NCBI RefSeq assembly: GCF_024763615.1
Contig: NC_077222.1
Coordinates: forward strand, 49,104,001 to 49,168,000
DNA length: 64,000 bases
Reading direction: 5' to 3'
Source of the DNA: Phlebotomus papatasi
Lineage: Eukaryota > Arthropoda > Insecta > Diptera > Psychodidae
Both the position numbers and the translations under genes were made by a program. The notes under the pieces were generated by a model. The model was given only the letters and a program-made list of their open reading frames with translations, did not search any database and was not told where the DNA came from. Shown piece after piece: positions 12,770 to 27,400 of the stretch (position 1 is its first letter; each line of letters starts with the position of its first letter).

Positions 12770-13550
12770 TCAATCAATTTAGAATTTTTGGAATTTGAAG
12801 GTTCGAGATTTCTTTTTACGTCACGCTGTTTGTTCGTCTGTGTATCCAGCCGTCATCACGCATAGTGACCAAACGGTTAGAGATACAGACTTTGGACTTT
12901 CGGGGGACCCCTCCCCATAAGTCGACCTTGGCACGATTAATATACCCGTCATATTTCTCCCACCCTACCCCTTCTGCTCCAAAACCATGTTTTTCAAAAT
13001 TGCTCGAAAAAACGTCGTGCCATTTGTTTTTTCGTTTTTAGACATTTCATCCGTATACAAAAATACCGTTGAATGATTCCTTCGAGGTCAAATTTTCGAG
13101 GTCAAAAGTTAAAAAGGTTCTAGAGAGTATATGTTGTCATGTTTGAGCCCATTGGGAACTTCTGTCCTTTTTCTCATTACCACCCTCCACTAAGCCAAAA
13201 TTATGTCTTTTTATTTATTTATTTTTTTTTTTTTGAAAATGACTCCAACGATTCATTTGATTTTTGAATTTTGGATTAGTCCAAGCAAATATTTTGTCTA
13301 TTCACAATGACTTAAATACATTGCTGTTTTACGTTTTTCGAAATCAAAGTTAAACTATTCAGAAGAGCATGTTTATCAACTGAGTTGGTCAAATTTGGAT
13401 TTTTAATGATCTTGAAATTTTCAACCCGACTGCATCGCTCCGAATCCGTAAAATAATAGTAATTAATTTATTATGTTCAACTATTGCTAAATATTCCTTT
13501 TTTGGTCCGTAAGCATGTAACTAGACTAAAAGTCAAACGGTGAGAGATAT
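12770..13550 (+). repeat. Dispersed repeat, family R1, copy 2
   Basis: Shares with 5775-6510 the AAACGGTTAGAGATACAGACT landmark, the following CTTTCGGGGGACCCC and GTCGAC block, and the TCTTGAAATTTTC segment. Strongly diverged and without a coding frame. Confidence 0.55.
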
Positions 13551-16500
13551 CACTTTTCTGTCTTCGGTAAACCTCCTTCCGAGTCTCTGGGTGTATTATC
13601 TAGAGTTATTTCTGTCCTTTTCCTCACACTCTCGTCTGTCCCGCATAAAAAATAAATTTGGTAACGATTTAACTATACGATATGGTTTGAAACGACCTTT
13701 TCGTCTATATATTGTCAATAGATTTAATTCGTTCCTTTTACCGAATTTTTACTGGTGTGCGTTCAGTTGAAGTATGTTAATCTGTAACGGTTTTCGATCT
13801 TTTTTTGCAAAATATATATTTCTAATTTTTTAAATAAGAAAATAAACCAAATAAAAAAATCCTTCATTTTAAGCCTGATATCTTTAATTCTGTACATCTT
13901 TTTGAGAAACATAATGTTTCTTATACAATTGATTTATTAAAGGACCATTGAGGCAAATAATACCGGCAATATAAATAGAAATCAAATGCCCTATAAAAGT
14001 ATCCAATGTCGCAAAAATGATTAATTTCGCGAGAAGAGCTTTCAATAAAGCTATTTATTTCCATTTGAGAAATTCAAATTTGTTAAAGGATAAATATTTA
14101 TGGACTATTTTTAAGTGGGGATATAAAAGGATTTGTGATTTGTATATTTATTTTTCAACCCACATCATGTGTGGAAAAATTTATTTAAAACTTGGCTAGC
14201 TGGAGCAAAAGCATATATTCATTCCATTAATAAACATTTACATTTGCAAATTAATGCAGGTTCTTTTAAGCTTGCACTGAAAAAAAAGTCTTGATGACTG
14301 AAATGTTTTCGAGTTAACAGAAAATAATCCAATCAGTTTTTAATTAATCTTTATTCTGAATTTTATCTGTTGTTCACTATTTCTGCTAACAAATTTCGCC
14401 AGAAAAAATTCAGATAGATGAAATTTATTAATGTTTGTCATCATAACTTCATTCATTACATGTGAATCAGACATTTTCTCGTACTAAATTTTTAACATCG
14501 TCCCATATTTTCAACATTACTCGAGGTCAAGCTTCTGGTGCTCTCCCTTCTTTAGTATTCACTGCAACTATCACCAATTTCGTCTCTTCTCTTATATCCC
14601 ATTTTCCACATTCTCCCCTCATACCCAGTCAATTTGTCCCCGCATTTTCACATTCAGCCACCATCACTGATTCTCTTATCAGGGTGCATTTTGATGAAAT
14701 TGAAACCATCACACCCACATAACCTCGGCAACTCTCACACAGCTCTCTGCCCTATTCTCAAGGCAACACTTTTATGATGAATCCGTAATTAAAATAAATT
14801 AAAAAAAAAGACACAGAAGGGAGAACATTTCAGAAAGAGAACTAAAAGAGGAGATACCGTGATGAAGAGTCCCAGAATAAATTTGAAGGGGTGGGTAGTT
14901 TCAAATTTAATAACATTTCGAAGAGTCTCACAGGATCAATTTAATTTCATCTCCTTGTATCTACAGAGCTGATTAAGAACGTATGTTGGGTATGCTTATG
15001 TGTGTGTTAAAATGCATTTGCCACTCTTGTTGAAGATGGATAGAGAGAGAGGGAAAAGGACGATGTACAGTACAAGATTGAGTTTGGAGGACGCCTAGAG
15101 GTCACCTTGACGAAGGAGCAACAGCACCACCAGAGGAGAAAATCTACTTACAACTTTGTGCATTGTGAAACTACATTCTGGGAGTCATGCAAGAGTAAAA
15201 GAGAATTTGAGTGAAAATGCTAAGGATATAAATGGCATTTGTGTACGAAGCTATTTTTTTTCTAACTTGTAACATTTACATCTTATTCCTTCTCTCTTCT
15301 ATTTTCTTTCGACTTTCTATTACTATTGAATTCTCACAATATCCCCAGACTCTCTTCTCACACACTTTTAATGTATTCCTGTCTTGTATTTCAATATTTT
15401 TGCTTTACACCAAAGTATCTCGAAAACTCATATAGTTTATATAGCATGAAAATTCCAACATTCACCCAAATAGTGTCAAGTCACCATATGTTGATTGCAT
15501 TGAAGATTCCTTCAGAGAACGTCTTAAACCCCCCTCAACACTGGCGTCATCCCCACATAGCGTCCCACACCCTGGGCTGTGATGTGAGGAAAATAGCAAA
15601 GGATGAGTCTTTTATTTATTGTATCTCCATTTTGCATTTTGAAATCAACAACTAAAAAGGCATATTAAATAATATATTTAGTACATAGTGGAAGTCTTAG
15701 CATTTGGCCACGACGCGACAGTCAGTAAAAATAGAGTGCATCCATGTATTAAATCATTGGAAAATGTCGGATGTCGCCACGAAAAAGACTGACACAGCGG
15801 GATCGAGAAACTTATGTTAACACATAAGAACTTTGCAGTGCTACCAACCATTAACCTTGCCAAAAAAGGATGACGAAGAGTCCTAATGTAATGTGTGTGG
15901 ATATAGTTGATTCCTGACCAAAAGGTGTTTCAAACACTGAGGGGTGTATAGGATTGCGAAGTCAGCAAGCATGTACTTCCTTTTCTCATCGTTATCACTC
16001 AGTCCCAGCTTCTCTGCATTAGTATAGTTAAGTTTATAAATGCCTCCTTACCGCTACTGCAGATCCATAACAATGCCCCGCATTTACAAATGTCTACCTT
16101 TAGAAGACACGATCATTTGGTTGGTTGTAGCCGTAGATTCTAATAAGGTACTCCGTATTGACGTTAAAGGAACTAATGTGATAGAGGGGTATACCCTAGT
16201 CAACACGTTCTAACCTAAACGATCGTTCGCGAAACCTTATTGACCTTCCACTTTCACATGACACTGTGATCAGAAGATCTTCGTTCTCACCAACCTCTTA
16301 AGTTTTGCAAGAATTTCAAGCTAACCTAAAGCAACTTACAACAGTTTTTTTTGTTGATTCTGTTACTTACAGTTACTGTGTTACAAATGACCCAACCTGA
16401 AGAGTAATCAACACTGATCTTCGAGAGGAGAATCTGTGAGACGACCAAGGATAATATAATATCCATACGAAACTTATAGAACTTTTCGATAACAATCCGA

Positions 16501-16722
16501 ACTTTATGGTTACCATCAGGCAACATAAAATTAGCTGAACGAATGGCCAAATAGCTACAACGAGTCTGAAAGAAAAAGAATAAAGAGACCTCCGAGAAAA
16601 CTATACAACGAAGTAGCCGGAGTATAGCAGATATCCGTAAACAACTGATAGTACTAAAGTACTAGAAGTAGTTAATGAAAAGTCGCAAGATAATTAGAAA
16701 GACCTGAACCCTTTAGAAAGTT
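13551..16722. other. No gene seen; anonymous complex sequence at 15680-16560
   Basis: The part from about 15680 to 16560 is less AT-rich and free of simple repeats. It could be an old transposon remnant or conserved non-coding DNA. I recognise no domain in any of its six frames, and the longest, 16326-16550 (-), has no recognisable family. Confidence 0.4.
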
Positions 16723-16930
16723 ATGCCGGCCTCAGACTGGAGGTTTAGCTTAGTTTTCCAAGGTCTCAAAAATCTAAATAACAAGCAATTTTATTGATTT
16801 TTCAAAATCTAATGAATCATTTGCTCTTATAATCCAATCCAAAACAACAATTTTCTAAAAAAATCGTGCCTGATTAGGAATTAGAGGAGTTAAACCAGAT
16901 GGCTAAGTCTTAGGTCTGAAGCCAGTATTA
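16723..16930 (-). repeat. MITE of the GGCTTCAGACCTAAG family
   Basis: In reverse orientation to the copy nested at 5504-5711. It opens with GCCGGCCTCAGACTGGAGG and closes with CTTAGGTCTGAAGCCAG. The interior shares ACAAGCAATTTTATTGATTT with the other copies. Confidence 0.65.
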
Positions 16931-17086
16931 CAGTCAATTAAAAGTTAGTAATTCTTTTGGCGGCTTATAACTGTACATACAAACTGTGAAAATGTTGTTC
17001 AGTAACTGTTCATTAGTGTAATAAAAATTAACAAAAAGCAGAAAATTTATGGATCTAATTTTCAATACAAAATTATCACAAAGACT

Positions 17087-17200
17087 TATGACCTCTATAC
17101 ATTAGAGAAATTTATGTCCAAATTGAAGCAAATTACTTAAGCTTGTTTAGAAAAACCGTCAAATATGGACATAAATTTCTCTAATGTGTAGAAACCATAA
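17087..17200. mobile_element. Hairpin MITE, CTCTACACATTAGAG ends (copy 1)
   Basis: About 114 bp of almost fully self-complementary DNA: CATTAGAGAAATTTATGTCC near one end is answered by its inverse at the other. A second copy lies at 63076-63191. Non-coding. Confidence 0.8.
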
Positions 17201-18858
17201 AGTGCAACGCACGTTATATACAATACAAGCATCGCGGATTCATATCCTCTTTAGGTCACCAAACATTTTCTGGCATAAATGGTTGTATGAACCTCATCCC
17301 ATGAAATTCAGAACACTTAATTCCCCAAGGCCTAAAACTAACTATTGTTGAATAAGAATAAATACTAAACTTTCTAAAGAAATCTCTAGAAATGAGAGAC
17401 AGTATAGTGTTCATCTGTTTGAAATAATAAATTTCTTTCGTAAATTTTACTTCTTATTGAACATTCTGTGGAAAGATCTTTTCCTAAATGTAAGTCCCCT
17501 TTAGTCATCACATCACTGCCAAGGAAATTTCTATCACTTTGACATTCAACCAAATTTCCCTCGTCAGTTGGTTGCATTGAAACTTTTCCACAATTTTCAC
17601 ATTTTGGTCATTAAACTTGGTCCTTCTCATACTAGACATTTGGCGGTTCTTTAAATAAAAGATAATGGTTTGAAATATTAAAAATAGCAAAAACTGTGTT
17701 TTTCTCTTTTCCTCATTCCATTTGTCCCATATGATAATTTTCCACTTTAAAGTAAACGCAAAATTTATGTGAGTTTGCAAAAATCTTTGATGTGTCTCTC
17801 AAACATTCTCATTTTCCACATTTTCGCCCAACAGGAATTCTTTTACTCCGGGTGACATGAATATAATTAATTAAAAATCGCAACTTCTAAGAAGATAAAA
17901 AAGACTGGTTATTCATTCATATTTCAACACTCTATCATATTTTTTTTCTTATAATACCAAACTTTTCTCGAGTAAATTGGCACTGAAACGTGGATCTTAT
18001 ATCAATAATAAAATCATTTAATCTAAAAAATTAAATTATTTGAAGTTGTGCGAAAGAGGCAAATAAGACTTTGAGAATTCTTAGGAATGCATGAAAGTCT
18101 CATTTGTCATTTTAATTAAATTTTCTGTGTATTTATCTCATTTTAATTAAGAAGCAACTGTTTGCTGTATGGAGAAAGAGCATTCAAAGACGGGGGTAGA
18201 TTAAGAATTATACCCCTCCATCTCTTCATCGAATTAATCAATTTCGACAACATAAATTTCTTCGTCTAGATATCCAAACTCTTCAGGATGTTTAATGTGT
18301 TTGGGTATTAAACGCTAAAACTCAAATGTAGAAAAGTTTCTCAATGAAATTATCAAGATGGTAAAATTAGAAATTTCCCAAAATCTCTCATATAACTTTC
18401 AAATATTGCGATTCACTCACATTAACGAGGAAATCTTCGACAGATTTTATGTTACTCTTTCTCCCCTGGAGTTTTTTGATGATGTGACGATTTCTTCTAG
18501 CATTCCACCCACAGAATTTCAGCATGTTGTTTGGCATTTTGTTGTACGATGAGAAAAAATCCTCGAAATAAATCTGTTACACCACTAAAAACTTTTTGCT
18601 TTGCTCATAGTCGTGTCGTAACTTTTTTTGAGTACAGCCACATGGAAAATAAACCCATCAAAATTCAGCAAAATTTTATCAATTCACATTCCCATGAATA
18701 TATATATGTATCATCGAAAATCATCCCTAACGAGACGATATGGATTCTTTTTCCTGAGGAAAGGAAATTATATTTTAGCTCTCCAATAAGATTCCGTTCC
18801 GGCACAAAGTGAAAGATGCAAAAAAAAATTGAAAACCATACATAATCCAACAGAAATA
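17201..18858. other. AT-rich stretch with no gene seen
   Basis: Nothing beyond short spurious frames was recognised. Confidence 0.5.
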
Positions 18859-19057
18859 GGGGGATGTAGCGCACCTTTGAAATTGGGCATTTTTCTCCTA
18901 TTTTTAAGTGGAATTGAGCCTTATCATGATATATTTTGGCTTCACAAATGGTTTGTAGAGCTAAATTATATCATGATAAGGTCCAATTTTATTTAAAAAA
19001 TTGGAGAAACAAGACCTATTTTATAGCTACCTACTTCAAAGCTGCCCTACTTCCCCC
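18859..19057. mobile_element. Hairpin MITE, GGGGGAAGTAGGG ends (copy 1)
   Basis: A 199-bp palindromic element flanked by TA (18857-18858, 19058-19059). Its ends pair GGGGGATGTAG with CTACTTCCCCC. The centre pairs GAGCCTTATCATGATATA with its inverse around a short loop. A second copy is at 35454-35630. Confidence 0.85.
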
Positions 19058-22000
19058 TACCAAGCTATATGTTAATTTGCAAAACGTATACAACATTAGT
19101 GCATTTTAATGCCTAGTTTTAATAAAGCAGTTTATTTAAACGTTCGTTGTACAATTTTTATTCGTACACATTATAATTGTATTAAAAAATTATTTGTTTT
19201 TAAGAGTTAAGTTTTATTATTATCAATTATGTTTTGGAACTTTTTTCGGCCATAATATAGCAAGCTTAAACGGTGATAAATATGAGCTTAAAATTTGAAT
19301 CATCAAAGAATATTTACAGAATCCTCTATGGACCTGGGTACGGTAAGCCAAAAAATCATATTTTTGACAGGGGATAAAATTAGTTCTATTATAAAAAAAA
19401 TATTTTTGCTTTTGCGTCGCCGGCCACCCACGGCCTTTCATAACTCACTGGTCCTTAAAGATTTAAATCAATCTTGACTAGACTGATTATCTCTCACTGA
19501 AATATCCATGTTTACAAACATGTTTACAATAAATACATAATACATGTTTACAAAACATAAATGAATTGCGCGCTGCACATATTACACTTCCACATCTCAT
19601 TGATTTACTGCTTACCAAAAAGGTTTTAAAGATTTTGCAGACAAACTTTTACTCAAATGTCCTTAAAATCATCCTTTTCGGATTTTCTAATGTCAAATAA
19701 TAATGTAAAACAGTTACGGAAAACATATCCCACGACAATATAAAATCGAATTTTTATGGTTTACGAATATCTGGCTTAAACAGTCATACCGATTATGAAA
19801 CTAAATTTTACTAAAAAAAATAGTTAGTTTAATTCCGCTCAATTGAAATTTAACAGCTTTTCAGCAGAGACGTTTAGTTGGATAATTTGTATACTGCACC
19901 TAATTTTCTTTTTCTTTTCAAGAAGTTGAATATCTTTCGATATTAGAAGTCCCATATCTCACGGGGAAAAATTATTCGACTCGTAATTGTATGTTAATAG
20001 CTATTTAATTTTTTTATGAAACTTCCACAATTTTACTGTCAGAATGTATTTTGAAAATAGGTAAGATTGTTAAGAATTTCACCTAATATTTAATGTTCAA
20101 ATACTCGTTTTAATTATCAAACTCTTCAATTACACTTTTCGAACTTGATCTTTAATATATTCTTTTGATACAGCTTAACATTCAATGTCCCCTACAATTT
20201 CTACCAAGATATCCTTGTCATTTACTAATGAAAATTGGGCATTTGTAGCATAATGAAAATTTTACGCTCGAAAAGGATTCAAAAGGAGGAAAGAATTGTA
20301 ATGGCCCTCCTTTCTAATTTATCAAGTGACGTCAAAGTAGTTTATTCCAAAAACACGCTACCACAAAGAGTTTTTCCATTGATCAGATTAGCAAGAAGAA
20401 ACATTTCACCATAAATATACATACATACATACATATCACAGAACATTGTACAAACAAATAGGGACTCAATTTATATAACCAACAACACCCCAATAATATA
20501 AATATATAGAACCAAAAAGCACACTTTAGTAACCTTGCAAAAGGCGCGACCTTTGACCCTCTCCCATCCTTCTCGGCCCCAAAAATCCCACCTTATTCAT
20601 TTCGACCTCTTTTACATACAGAAGGCTCCCCATGAATTTAATTCGTATATATGGCGTTTTCAACTGTAGCTGCTGCTGCTATAAATTTTAGCTCATTTGC
20701 AAACATACCTTCATGTTGTGCCATGGCGGACTATTAGCAAATGTGTAGGTATAAGAAAATGGGGGTGGATTATGTTTTAAATCTGCATAAGTGTAATACT
20801 AAAAAAAAACTGCATGTGCTTCAACATTTATTTCACTACCTTTCTACAGCAATTCAAATACTACTGAAGAAAATTCCCAAGAAGAAATCGAAGATTTCTA
20901 TTTGCACCTTGTTATGATTTTCCTTTGCAAAATTCATAATATTACGAAAGATCCCTTCAACTTGATTGAAAATTCATAAAACCCGCTTAAAATATCTTTG
21001 TTCAATGTTAAATTAATTCAAACTTCTTCTCAACAATGTATACACACAAAATCTGGAAATTAGAAATACTTTGGACAAAAACGTGAGTATATAATAGTCA
21101 TGATTGAGAGGTGTATTAAATGTTATTTGGAATCTTTCATGGAAATTTTCCACCATTTGGCGTCATTTTCTCCCGACTTTCCAATCAATGAAAATGTATT
21201 ACAATACATAAAAGAGGAAATTCATCACCGGCCAGAAACATACCTCGCACGATATAGAATACCAATTTCCCCAAAATACATTATGAATAAAGTAAAACAC
21301 CTCAAATGTATGATTATACGGTGTTTGTGGGAACTTTGACCATCAATGATGGAGGAAAACTATTGTTGTGTACTAGGTTGTGAGGCAAATACAGTTCATT
21401 GAACCAGAGGCTAATAAACCCTTGAAAGGACCTTGTCCACCCCCATATTCTTGTATAGCACGTTAGCCCACGCGCTACTCGCTTTTATTATAGCCTCAAT
21501 AATTATTTCAAAAAAAAAAGTTTTTACACATTCAAAATGGGCCGCTTCATTTACTTCTTGTACATTCTGTATGTATCCATCACACCTTTTCTCACCGATC
21601 TATCACGGTGTTCTAACACCTTAGTCAAACAAAATACGTGATACATTGTAAGGGTTTGTTAAGATATTTTTTCGATACATACTAAAGAGAATTTCACACT
21701 TCTTTTAAAGAACTTTTGAGTGTTCCAACATAAAAACAAACCAAGTATAACTTCTCGATTTTACAATGAAATTTAAACTTAAAACCAATTTTAGCATAAT
21801 TCTCACAACCTAAGGCCGGCTTCAGACCTGAGTTTGATCTGTATGAGGCTTCTACGGCCTAGACCTTAGAGGTTTAACAGTCATCAACTTTGAAAAACTC
21901 CTAGTTCATAATAAAATTTATTGGTCTACAAGCAGTTTTAACCGATAGATTACCTTAAAGATTGCCTAAGCTACTGTATAAAAGTAAATACAATTTGGAA

Positions 22001-25000
22001 AATAAATTTTTTTAGTTTCCAAAAATTTGTAATTTTTCTGAAATTCAAGCAATTTCAATGATCTTTCATAAGGTGCACGGTACGGTCAAGTTTTTGAAAA
22101 AGTCTCGACTATAGCTCCTAACTGAAATTGTAAAGAATTTCAGCTGAAACTTATTATTTTTATATTATTTATTATTTTCAATTTATATTGTATGCATCTT
22201 TCACTTTTTTTACTTTTACTACTCGAACTTAACATTGGAAAAAATTTAAAAATTAACAAAAAAAAATTTTTTATCGGTTTATTTTCTTAAGGACATCATT
22301 ATGAAATTTATTTGTATTTCGCTTTTGACATTAAAATCTTAGATTTTTCTTTATGTTACTTAAACGTAAACTTTAAGGATTTCTCAATGACAAACCCCTT
22401 AGGAGGATGTCAAAATGTTTGGTGGTCAAGAGAAATTCCATAAAATGGTAAATGCTCTCATATATATTGATTTTTTATTCATAAAAGGAAAAAACTTGAG
22501 ACCTAAAGCCTCTAGTCAAACAATATTTATACTGTCTCAATATGTGTACACTGTAGATGGATGGATTTATTATGTGCGTGGAATGAAATTTCCAAAAGGA
22601 CTAATGTCTTCCTCAATTTGTAATTAACTTTAGTCACGGATGGATATCAGTGTTTGCCTTTCATCCCACCTACCTTTCTCTCTTAATATGTCCAAAAAAC
22701 AACCCATGCCCCAGACATTTATACAGACAAAATTTTCTCTTGTCCCCTACAATCACAACGCTTGTCTCCTCTTTTACCACTAATTATCACAATTTCTCTT
22801 ACACCTTTCACCATTCATTGTATCCTGTTCATCGTACACCTCAACTGATACACTCCTTTAATTATTAAGCAGTTGAAGGTGTATTTAATGACCTAAATAT
22901 ACAAAAGCACCATGTAAAGCAAGCGTACGATAAACCTAAAATCCCTAAATAGCTGGAATATTCGACTAAAGCGGACTTTTAGTGCTCCACCAAAAACACA
23001 GGCATAGTATGAAACATGTATGAGTTAAATCGTGTTAAAGGAATTGGATATTAAAGAGGCAAATAATGGAGGTGTTAAAGAGACAGGAATAGAAGACTAT
23101 TTTCAAACGTAAATTTATAGCGTAATATCATGTAGAGAAAGGTTTTTGTTCTATAAATATATAATTCAATTACAAAATATATTTTACTATTAAGATTTTA
23201 ATTTGAAAGTTAGAAATACGGTATTAAACGAATAAGTAATTATATATACTTCAAAACCTTGCATAATTTTACCGACTTTAAAACTAATTAAGACTTGTTT
23301 AATATTCAAAGTCCTATTGAAAGAGAACTTTGAAAATAAGTTAACTTTTGAGAATAAGCAGGATAGTAGCACGATTTCGTGCAACTCCTAATTAACTGAT
23401 ATTTTTTTATTAAATATTACAATTAAATATTAGGATATCTTAGAAATGCAAAAAAAAATTACTAATCAAATTATATTTTTTTGCATTTCTTGAAAGTCCT
23501 TTCATTGAAAAATTAAATTTATTAGGAATGGTATTAAATAGACGCACTACCTTGCACTTTGACGAGCACTGGACAAGCAAAAAATCGAATATCTGCCCCC
23601 TGAAATGTCCTATCTGGACCACAAAACTACGAAAATTTCACAAGACGATTATAGGTATCGCAATGTTGTCCGTACCATATTCGACCTAGAAAATACCCCA
23701 TGGAGCCCCTAAGGCGCTATCTCATACCATTTAGCTTCCGAATCTCGTAACAGCCATATGCGACAACAGGTGACAAAACTTTTCTTGTAATTCTTAAGTG
23801 TTAAGAAAGCAAATTTGTAGTTATCGAAAAATCGAAATAAATCTATTGGCTTTCTCTGCAAAATTCAATCAATAAAAAAATATTCCCGGAAATATTTAAA
23901 TACTTACACTTGTGAGAATAAATGATGATGAACGATGTAATTTGAGTTTTGTTCTGTTAATTGAACCCCAGGCCGTTTGATGGCAAGTATCACTAAATAG
24001 CGCAATTGACCTCTCACCTTCCGCATAGGCCATTTGTAACATGTGTGAACGTTTTTTTTTATGTCCGCACAATGACCAATTTGTCCTTGACCTCATGCAG
24101 ACTGCATACTATTTCTATGAGGATAATGATTATGCTTTATTGCTCGATCATATGTACTCAAAGACAGATATTGTAATCTTTGTTTGTTTTAGAACAAAAT
24201 CATGGTTTTCCCAGAATCTCAAGAAGACACCATAACTCACCCTAGACCGCTATTTATTATTATTTTCTTGACATATCAATTTAATGTAGGAATGCAGAAG
24301 GTACTTTATAAATTCTTATTGAGATTCTGCATTTGCACTCAAATCGCTTGACAAAACTTACTCATGCTCATAAATCAATTGATACTTTCATGAAAGGAAT
24401 TCTAATGACAATCTCAAATCTATCTATAAGACAATATTCCAGAAAGACAGAAATGGAAAAGCCTCTATTGCATTTTTCTTTATTTCTTCTTCTCCGCAAC
24501 CCTCCGATTTTTTTTGGATGGGTGTGGGTAGATAAAAGAAAAATGTGATAACATGTAAGAATAGATTTGTCCCTATGTCTCTAAAAGACACTTTTCCCAC
24601 CCACACATTTTTTTCTACACTTCTACATATATCTAAGTATATAGAAAAAAAGACATGATTCTTCGAGCACTTTCTACTACCCTCCCATCTCAATTTTCTC
24701 AAGTGAAAATTTCGTGTCTCAAGATTTACACAAAATCGTGACTACAAATTCATTTTATCATTTAGAAGTATCCACCCTCGTGAAAATACCAAAATCCTCC
24801 ACCAACTCAGCACTTTTCGCTATTTTGCGCTAATTGCAAACAAGGCAAAGTCAAGGAGGTTATACAAGAGAAAAGAAAAATCGTGACGACATTCATCTCA
24901 TATGACTGTTTTTTTTTCTCCTTCGTCACTTGATGATTTTTCAGGCACTCGTCTTTCACACACTATCACTCATATCGCAAATGTCAATGAGAAGTTCATT

Positions 25001-27169
25001 GCTCTCTTTGAATCTCCTTCCCATTGTCAACACCATCAACGCAGAAAGTCGTCCCATTTTTATCAGGAAAGGCAACCGAGAGTTAGGGTGTACAGAATGA
25101 GGAGAGAGAGAGAGAGAAAGAGGAGCAACTGTGTAAGTGAAAAAAATTGATAAGCATTCATAAGCTTGCGATGAGATGGGATTCTTTTATCAACCACCAA
25201 CGGAATGTGTTATTGTTTTTTTTTTTTTTAATTAAGTTATATAGGATTTTAAAGACTAATAAAAATACTGCAAATACACTAAAAGCTTGCCAAAATAACA
25301 CAAAAATAAGTATTGTTACAAATGCCAGAAGTGAAGTCATATTGCATGCATTTGCAACAAATGTAATGAAGAGCATTAGAGACATTCTTGCAAATGATTT
25401 TTGTCAAACCCGCAATCCACTTGCTTTAATTGCAATATTTGAGATCTCGCATGAAGATGATTCCTATCTATAAAGTTATAAAATAAAATGTTCCTCAATG
25501 GCGAATAGAAGGAGAATGTGGGGCTCATTGTAATCAACACAAGGCGGCAGTGTTGATAAGAAAATGTGTGTTTGTGTCTCACTCCACGCAACGCCAATGA
25601 TTACACTTCCCTCCTGGACTCATCTCTCACAGTCAGTGTCTGAGACAATTGCGCGTGGTTGGATCATCCACACAGGCTTTATGCGTGCAATTGATGGTGA
25701 CGGAAGAACCATAGCGGATGATGCAGAGAAACCATAAATTGATCCATACACACGCATTTCATGCCAGCCGGAAAGTGTCAACGTCGCGTATGCAAAAAGC
25801 ATAATATTCTTCATTCAAACAAAAATTCTTGAATCTTTCCTACATTACACACCATCTCTTTCCAACATACTTTTACATTTCCATCTTCTCTCTTCTCAAG
25901 CAAAACCGTATACACACTCCATAAACATAAACTTGAGACATTCTTAACCTACCACAAATCGCTGCATATGGGATTGTTTTCTGTGTACTAAATCATTTGC
26001 AAGAGACGCGAGAGTAAAAATCAACAAGAATGAAGAATTTTCTACGAAATTCTTTGGCTAAAAATAACTATACAAAGTAATCAAGATCACGTCTTTATAG
26101 CAACAATTTTATGGAAAACTTTTTTTTTTCTTAATATATTTGTATCGCCCACAGTTTAACTACAAAGTAGTAGAGCGGAGTTTGAACTCAAAAATTCACC
26201 AATTGGTTCTTGCCGAAGCGAAAATTAGATGGAAAAGTGATCGTAAAATTGCACTGTTTACTCTAAAATTCTTCCTATATGATTTCAGAAAGTGATCAAT
26301 AAACTTGCCATACCTTCCCCCTAACTATAAACTTTTCTTAAATATTTACATTTTGGAAAAGAAAATTTGTAAATTATAAGAACCTTTACAACTACGATGA
26401 AGTTTTTAGGGAATTAAAGAGAAAATTTATAACATCAAGCCATCAAAATTCTATTGAAAAAAAAAAAACAATTTTGCTTCCAATTGAGCACTATCTCAAC
26501 TGAAATCATTTAATTTTCTTCCCTTCAAAATTTCACTTTAATACCATGAAAACAGAAAATTTCCAAGAAATGTTCCTCATGAGATAATCACTACCACAAA
26601 TCAGATTAGATGATGTGGAAGAATTAAAGTATTCGTGCTGGGTACTTGTGAATGGGGAATTTTCCAATAAAGTGATAATTTTTCTTTTTCAATTGCTATA
26701 ATACCCTCCTCCTCAAATACTTGCCCAGTTTTCCGTCTTCCTCAAACTCCCGACGATTTTTTTTCTTTTGTATACCCTCTCTCCTCAACACACAACTCTC
26801 CATTGTAGCATGAAATAATACACAATAATTATTATAAAATTGATAAGACGAAGAAATTGTGTCAAGAGGTTGCCCACAAACTGATAAAGGAGAAAATTTA
26901 TTATTGTGTAGTCAATAAATAATTAAATTGTAATGAGTGCAACTGAAAGTGTTTGTTGAGTAAGAAAAATTTTTTATTTTTCAATTTATTCGTATAATAC
27001 ACTTCTGCATTTCTATATAGAAAACAGAAGCAAATTTTGTATTCTGTTGCAAAAAATTTTACAAATTACCTTGAAATGTAAATTATTTTATCAAAATTTC
27101 ATGTTTAATTTAATCTGGGTGGAGTTTTGCAATTTTATATTCTGAAAAACCTTTTCGAATTTGAAAGAT
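19058..27169. other. About 8 kb with no supported gene
   Basis: No coding exon was found. Contents I can point to are a DR1-type nuclear-receptor site at 20547-20560, an (ATAC) microsatellite at about 20416-20436, a GA microsatellite at about 25100-25118, and a GC-richer block at 25480-25830. The last holds an initiator-like TCAGTG but its downstream element is one base out of register. The region reads as intergenic or long-intron DNA with scattered regulatory sequence. Confidence 0.4.
20547..20560 (-). promoter_or_regulatory. DR1 nuclear-receptor site (HNF4/USP-like)
   Basis: On the minus strand AGGGTCAAAGGTCG is a direct repeat of AGGTCA-type half sites with a one-base spacer, close to the HNF4 consensus GGGGTCAAAGGTCA. 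It sits in a locally GC-richer block (20540-20740) that also includes GCTGCTGCT and CCATGGCGG. Function is inferred. Confidence 0.4.
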
Positions 27170-27189
27170 TTATATAGAGGCTACTAAAG

Positions 27190-27400
27190 GGCGCTGAAGA
27201 GTTGATCTCAGAGGCGCAATAGGCAAGACCGTTGGTTCTTGGGCGGATAGATCTCCGGCTAGACTGACAGTTGTGAGTTCGAGTCCCGCCCGGTGCAAAG
27301 ATCAGAATATCTAAATCTAGAAAGACATTCTCAGTATGATAACGTAATAAAAATGCACCGCCTCTGCCCAAAAACTCCGGGAGCATAGAAGAAGTATCCA
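27190..27400 (+). mobile_element. tRNA-derived SINE
   Basis: A Pol III B box (GAGTTCGAGTCCCGCC, about 27275-27290) lies some 60 bases after an A-box-like AGGCGCAATAGG (27212-27223). This is the arrangement of a tRNA-derived SINE head, though spaced wider than in an ordinary tRNA gene. The 3' boundary is approximate, near the A/T-rich sequence after 27400. Confidence 0.6.

Noticed and set aside
25480..25830. Promoter at TCAGTG near 25634
   Set aside because: The downstream GGATC element is at +27 instead of +28 and no donor of quality follows; the evidence is too thin to call.
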